From: Agrocybe praecox
Taxonomy: Eukaryota; Basidiomycota; Agaricomycetes; Agaricales; Agrocybaceae
Length of the DNA stretch: 64,000 bases
Assembly: GCA_964017145.1 (NCBI GenBank)
Contig: OZ024849.1
Span: 1,922,001-1,986,000 of the forward strand
Direction: 5' to 3'
Below the pieces are notes generated by a model. That model worked only from the letters and a program-made list of their open reading frames with translations. It was not told where the DNA came from and searched no databases. The first letter of the stretch is position 1; each line of letters begins with the position of its first letter. Made by a program: the position numbers and the translations under genes. Of the stretch, positions 58,682 to 64,000 are shown one piece after another.

Positions 58682-61230
58682 TCAGGCCAGAAAAAGTATG
58701 TTGTGTTCATGCCCGTGTCCGTGTCCGCGGCCATATCTCAGGAAGACTCCATCTGGACCTGGATCTGCGCCTGCGCCTGCGTTGGCATCCTCTCCTGCGA
58801 TTGCGTCATCCTTTCCCTCTCCTGCGACTGCGACTGCCCATGCCCACCCACACTCCTCAAAACACGATCCCAAATACGGTTCGCGACGACAGGAATAGGG
58901 ATAGGTCTCGGTCTCGTAGCGCTCAACCCGCCCACGTCCATGTTCCCATTCCGTTGAACAGAGTCTGAGTCCTTCCTCACGCGCCTGTGCCACATCGGCA
59001 TTGGTGCTGGGAACGGCGATAGCAGCCTGAGCTTGCCACTTGTGCGTCTTCGACTTCGTCAGGGGATGAGGATGAAGTTGAGTTGGGTTTGAGTTAACCT
59101 GAGGAGTGCGTGTACATGGGTGCTCGTGCTGGTGCTGGTTCGTGGGTTGGCGGATTTGTACGATGAAGGAAGGAAGAGATCGAGGTCGAGGTGTGACTGG
59201 ATGCGGTCGCTGTGGTGGAAGAAGTGGAGGTAGACGATGACGACGACCCCCCTCCGATTCTGGATCACTCCCCGGACAACTCCCTGGGAACGGGATGATG
59301 CTTTTCTGCCCCCGCGTGTGTTTCACTTGAGTCTGGGGGTATACATGCGAGGAAGAGGAGGAAGGCAGAGCGTGCGTGCGTTTCCTGTTGCTGCTCATTC
59401 TTTGGTTTGAAGGCTTTGTACGGGTGGTGATGTTTTTCGGTGCGGGCGAAGAGGGATGCGAGGAGGGGGTAAGAGATGATGACGATGAGGGAGAAGGAAC
59501 AGGGACAGGGACGACCACGGACAGGTCAAAGTCAAGACGTCAAAGACTTGCATCATTTTGTTGTTGGTTTTTCCTTGTCCTTTCGTGTCATTGGTGGTTC
59601 CGGGTTTGATGTGTTGAGAACTAGATCGATAGCTGGAACCGGAACTAGAATTGGATTCGGAACGACTATGCGCATGCGCACAGACAGGCCAAATTCAGAG
59701 TAAGAGTAGGGAGCGACTTGCGCGTGAGGTGATGGCGGGGTCTATGAGTTGATTTTCCTGATATCGTCGTCGTCGAGGATGCAGATGTGAGGTATGCTGA
59801 CATTTTCAAACAGACGCCGACGAACGGGAGCTGCGTTGCTCTCCAGGATGGGATGGATATGGATATGGATCGCGTAACTGTGCCTATACGCGGCTCTGCT
59901 GCGTGTGGTGCTCGTCCTCGGGTAATACGTAGGGTAGGGCAAGATAGTCTGTCGGCTATGTTAACTTGTATCGTGTCGAGCACGTTGTCTGTCCAAAACC
60001 CAACGTCCAGGTGGGTCACTGGGTGGGTGGGTTGAGGTCAGCAGAACCCGAGGGGCTTCAACTAAAAAGAAATAAAGACAACAATAAAAAAATTAGATCA
60101 CCCATATCGTCACTCTGGTATGGTATTTGAAATATGTACGCACCAGACAACAAGAAAGTGACAACAAGAAAGCAATCCTATGGTGTCCTGTCCTGTCCCA
60201 ACGAATCGACGTTGTCCGTGTCCGCGGTACCCTGCCGTGCGTCGTGAATGGCCCAAGAGAAAGTTGGGTGCTTGTGAGCGTAAGGCGAAGAAAGAAAGAA
60301 AAAGGTTGACGGAAACGGAAATGTGTATCCGGCCACTTCTGATAGGTTTTGGAACGAAGGTATGGGGGTCGGGGATTTCTTTTAGGCTAGGACAAGATCG
60401 TCTCTGTCATCTCTGTGCGGCGTAGCAAGAGCAGACGAGTGATTTGAATTCGGAGAAGGAGCAAGAGGGGACGAAGGGGACGAAGGAAAAGGAGAAGGAG
60501 AAACGGTGGCAGAATAAGGAGGCGGTGGAAGGGAGTATGGTGGGATTCCGACTGTTTTTGCTTTTGCTTCCCTACGCCGACATCGACGCTGACGAGCAGA
60601 GAGTCAATCGTCTTGAAGAGAACCGTAGAGTGATCTGCGTCTCGGCCTGCGTCTCGTTGGTGTTGATGGTGCTGATCCAGAGACTTAGTATCAGCGTCCG
60701 CACCCGTGAGGAGCTGGGGCTGGAGCTGTGGTTCTTGAGTGTGAGGGACGATCCGAGGCGGAGTCTGGACGACATGCATCTGCAATTGGACCTGCAATTG
60801 GATCTGCGCCCCTGGGGGAACCTCAACCCCCCGACGCCTGCGTTCCCGTTCCCGTTCCCATTCCATTGGATATAGCCCGAGTCCTTCCTCACACGCGCCT
60901 GTATCGATGCCGATGGGTCAGCATTGGTGGTGATACCAGCCTGAGCATGCGCGAGGAGTAGCGATTTATTCTTCGCGAGCGGCTTTAGCAGAGAAGTGTG
61001 TGTGGATGTGTGGATGTGATCGTGCTGGCGCTAGTTCGTGGGTTGGTGGATTTGTACGATGAGATTGATGTTTCGTTCAGAAACGTGACATGTCTGGTTC
61101 GTGGAGTCACGCATTGTCACAAAGAACTTTGAACACTGACGGTCGACGCTCGGCGAATTCGAATCGGCGCATATCAAAGATAAGACAGATGCACAGCGGT
61201 CCTGGAACGGAGCGCAAGCACACGTGGAGG
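58682..61230 (-). repeat. LCR block, unit E (two sub-blocks)
   Basis: Sub-block 1 (58682-59520) reads through a 278-codon frame with SSSSHVYPQTQ, TNQHQHEHPCTRTPQVNSNP and PHPLTKSKTHKWQAQAA. Sub-block 2 (60387-61030) has QIQLQVQLQMHVVQTPPRI, PQLLTGADADTKSLDQHH and VLFKTIDSLL. It is nearly identical to unit B in many stretches. The boundary next to the 7TM gene again includes the ACGTTTCTGAACG site. It is divergent from 7TM gene E, about 0.8 kb away. Confidence 0.5.
60387..60866 (-). CDS. Gln/His-rich protein, LCR family exon (unit E)
   Basis: A 159-codon frame starting in an Arg/Glu-rich segment, followed by the family order PPGAQIQLQVQLQMHVVQTP, HTQEPQLQPQLL, GADADTKSLDQHHQHQRD, STVLFKTIDSLL and a Leu-rich end that is probably out of frame. 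The FKTIDSLL segment matches LLKTIDSLL of unit A, the best evidence that this phase is used. The start is arbitrary, and an upstream exon is likely. Confidence 0.35.
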   Translation of the reverse strand: MEWERERERRRRGVEVPPGAQIQLQVQLQMHVVQTPPRIVPHTQEPQLQPQLLTGADADTKSLDQHHQHQRDAGRDADHSTVLFKTIDSLLVSVDVGVGKQKQKQSESHHTPFHRLLILPPFLLLLFLRPLRPLLLLLRIQITRLLLLRRTEMTETILS

Positions 61231-61994
61231 TGAAGATCCTCGCCGAATCCCCGTTTCCTCCTTCAATGGGATGCCAACTTACTTCGTCATCTCGCCTCAA
61301 ATATTCCACTTTGAATTCTCATGTACCGTTCCCGCCTCACCTCGAGCAGGACCATGCTTTCTGCATGCACCACTGGGTGTGTATGTGTATCTATTCATTT
61401 ACTGAACAGGTATCGGAAACTCCTGTGCCAGGTAGTAACACCCCTCAAGGTCTAGCTGACGATCAAACTCAGTCTGTTCATCGAGGCTTCGAGTTCTAGC
61501 CGGGTTCGATATGATAGCTCAATATAGGTTACAGATATTAGCAAATGCAGTGGAACATAAGATATTTGTACTAGTGAACTGTTCGGGAGAAGTGATCTCA
61601 GATCAACATGTGAATGGATCTGTTGATGTCTCTTAAGGATAAGATGGTTCCGGGCATTAAGCATCTGAGATGAATGCCTTGAAGCTCCCGGAGAGGTCTT
61701 AATATTATGGGCCAATACCATCATGATATCGAAGCGTATGGCACCTAAAAACATTGGAAATGACTAAAACTACGAGGCTTGTCTCAGTTTGCGTGCTTGT
61801 GCTGAATCCTGATAGCACCAGTTGGATGGTCAATCTCTTTTGAGAGTGGATCGTACCAATGTCACATGGCTCGTTCTCGTCGACGCACAAAGTATACCAT
61901 GACAGCATGATTCAAGCCCTCAGGATAGACACTTGTAAAAGTACTTAAAGGCAGCAACCACTTGACTTAGGGTATTACAGAACCCCATTCCATT

Positions 61995-63287
61995 ATGTCT
62001 TCCCAGGGCAATAACACCATCCCCATATCACTTCAAAAATCCCTTATTAGCGGGAACTTAAATTCATCATTGACGTTTCAATTTCTTGCTGGTAGGGATA
62101 GCCTTCATGGAATGTAACGTTGCTGAACAGCTATATATAGGAGCATATATTGGGTTTTATATGATTACATGTCGAATTTATTGTGGGGCCATGTTGCGTG
62201 AGAGAGGCATGCAATGCTAATAAATTTGCAGCACACAAGTCCAAGCCAGGTCAACGAGTGGTTACTGGTGTTCTTGCAGGACTGTTTGGTTGCACTCTTG
62301 GAATTCTGATCATTGAATGGATTTATACAGTTACCTCGTTTGCAGGAAGGAAGGCCAACACTAGATATGATATGTTTTATTTGACCACAGATACTCCGGC
62401 TTCCCCCGCAACATATATTACATCCATAATACTATCAGGATTAGGTCAGGTCCTTGCAGATGGTTTGCTGGTAAATATTGTATGAGCCGTATTACTTCAT
62501 CTTGCTGACAAGAATCTTAGATATGGCGTTCCTGGCACTTTCTTCATGACCGCAAATACATCACACTTGCATTTCTGGTTCTTTATGTTGTTGAAATTGG
62601 TAATTCCAGTGTTGCTGTGTATTCCAAATTGTATATTGATATAGTTTTACAGTGATGACCATTACACCTATTATCATAAATTTTCTCATTTGCATAGGCC
62701 CTCTGCACTATCGGACATATCAATTTGCAAAGCAGTACAACATCCTGTATGCAACTAGCCAGTGTGTGACAGCTGCAACGAGCATGATTGTGTCACTTGC
62801 AATTGGAATGAAAATATATTCCTCAACACCCATGAATCACAAGGCTCGAAGAAAATACATGCACATCGTTGAAATAACAATCGGGTCGTCTGCCTTATAC
62901 TCCTGCTCAACATTGACGATGGCAATTACTCAGTTCGTCGGTAGTAGCCCAGAGGTGTCAGCATCTGCGGCATCTGTCTCCAATGCAGGAGCATACATCG
63001 AAGGGATTATGTATATCACAACTGTAAGTTGATCATGAATCACCTTTGAGAGCCTCCCTGATCATCCTGAATGAATTTAATAGGCATTTGCACCAACCCT
63101 CATGGTTGCCCATCTCGAATTGACAAAGAAGAATAAAACCGAGGAGTTCTCAACCGATATGAGCCCAGAACCAAGCGATAACGTCGTTAGTGCCTTCGCA
63201 GCTGCACCTCAAAATCCCAACAGCTCTGAGATTCAAGAAGTACCTCGTGATGCCACAAACATCCGAAATTCCACTGAAGAAGTCTAA
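61995..63287 (+). CDS. 7TM family protein, copy E (intact, 343 aa)
   Basis: Exons: 61995-62091, 62141-62182, 62232-62470, 62521-62599, 62653-63023 and 63084-63287 (97, 42, 239, 79, 371 and 204 bp), five GT-AG introns of 49-60 bp. The first donor is GTAGGG where the other copies have GTAAGT. The protein opens MSSQGNNTIPISLQ and keeps all seven membrane segments. Notable changes are LTFQFLAG in TM1, CIGPLHYRTYQFAKQ in place of the usual LDPLRYQTDQF loop, and EFSTDMSPEPSD in the tail. It is closest in position and flank to copy B. The changed TM4-TM5 loop could mean altered specificity, but the function is unknown. Confidence 0.9.
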
Positions 63288-63349
63288 GATATATACGGTA
63301 CGGGATGTACTTGCAGTATTAGCGACTTTTTCTCAAATTTGGTATCACC

Positions 63350-64000
63350 CATAGCTTCTTCCTTGCCTAGGCGTTGTCCATGGTCCTTTTCTTGCAATCA
63401 TGCATATTTAATTGCACCAGTGCCAACATCTCTTCGTATATAATGTGCAAGGTTTTCTAGAATCCCGATACCCTAATTTAATACATGCTTCTGCCTTTAC
63501 TCGTAGCAATGGATTTTCATCTAAAATTCCGCCCCAAAATGTCAAAGACAAACAAGCCAGTCATTGCGGTCTCCTCTGACCACATGAATTTGTTAGGGTT
63601 CAGATTCAGGCCTCCAGTGAGCTGTGTCTCCGAGAAACATTTATCATGTGTATTTAGGCAGTCCATTTGACGTCTATATACTCAACGTCCTATGAATCCT
63701 CGGGCCATATCTCGGGCTCTCCCCTTCCCATTCTCCCTTCTCATGAACGCTTGTAATACGTTCCCTCTTTTCAATTTATCCAAAGTGACGACTGCCAGCC
63801 GTAGTGCGTCTCAAATTTGTGTCCTTCAGCTAGTGACCGGTGATCATCGGGTTAACTGTAGCTCATCCAAGTCTTTTCTCCTCATCCAAGCCCAAGATCG
63901 AGCACCTCAGTGTCCGTTTCCCGTCCTTTTAATTGGAGATAGAATTTGGAGATGTGCTGCCCAAAAGATCTTCGTCATGTTTACAGATCCTAGGTTTAGC
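63350..64000 (+). other. 3' flank of unit E, no gene recognised
   Basis: The flank matches that of unit C (from 41700). A short open frame at 63485-63670 is not conserved in C, where the corresponding frame differs, so I do not treat it as a gene. The window ends within this region. Confidence 0.45.

Larger units (their letters stand above)
54717..63350 (+). repeat. Segmental duplication, arm 2 (pairs with 23022-31520)
   Basis: Arm 2 carries unit E. Differences from arm 1 include a longer spacer near 55540 (with TGTGTCATGGGCAAAG), an insertion near 56480 in the conserved minus-strand ORF, extra sequence near 57360-57440, and lack of the tRNA-like insertion behind the 7TM gene. The 3' flank beyond about 63350 matches unit C rather than B, so the history is more than one simple duplication. 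Confidence 0.85.

Overview
The window reads as nuclear DNA of a filamentous basidiomycete, most likely an Agaricomycete. The evidence is short GT-AG introns of about 45-65 bp, a nuclease-like plus kinase-like gene of a type I associate with mushroom-forming fungi, an expanded seven-transmembrane (7TM) family, and many DNA-transposon relics. It is gene-poor and repeat-rich. Most long open frames lie in low-complexity or pyrimidine-rich DNA and are probably not genes. I cannot name the species.

Layout. 0-5 kb: a protein-kinase N-lobe fragment, a 648-bp hAT-type MITE with a perfect 8-bp target duplication, a decayed gene with a PD-(D/E)XK-like domain and a kinase-like domain, and a locus of very short introns. 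5-10.5 kb: little coding content, a tandem duplication, and a noncoding repeat region with palindromes and a 61-bp tandem repeat. 10.5-12.5 kb: a Tc1/mariner element with TA duplications, inverted repeats, a DD34E transposase and a nested palindromic element. 13.3-63.3 kb: an array of five copies of one unit.

The array. Each unit pairs a six-exon 7TM gene with a divergently oriented, low-complexity Ser/Thr/Pro/Gln-rich block (LCR) a short distance upstream. Unit A is inverted (7TM on -, LCR on +). Units B, C, D and E have the 7TM gene on + and the LCR block on -. 7TM starts are at 14622 (A), 30158 (B), 40370 (C), 50559 (D) and 61995 (E). The first five exons have identical lengths in all five copies (97, 42, 239, 79 and 371 bp). 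B and E are intact (343 aa). C has a stop in the tail. A has a frameshift in the last exon. D is split by a 1.87-kb transposon. Units B and E also share about 8.5 kb of alignable DNA (about 23.0-31.5 and 54.7-63.35 kb), so a segmental duplication lies on top of the array.

Mobile DNA has reshaped the array. A 2.69-kb element with roughly 349-bp terminal inverted repeats lies between the two halves of unit A. A 162-bp solo LTR lies in the upstream region of D. A tRNA-like insertion lies behind B. The 1.87-kb element interrupts exon 4 of D. The 7TM family resembles the large uncharacterised 7TM families of mushroom fungi. No function can be assigned from sequence, but the repeated divergent pairing is the strongest candidate here for an undescribed arrangement.
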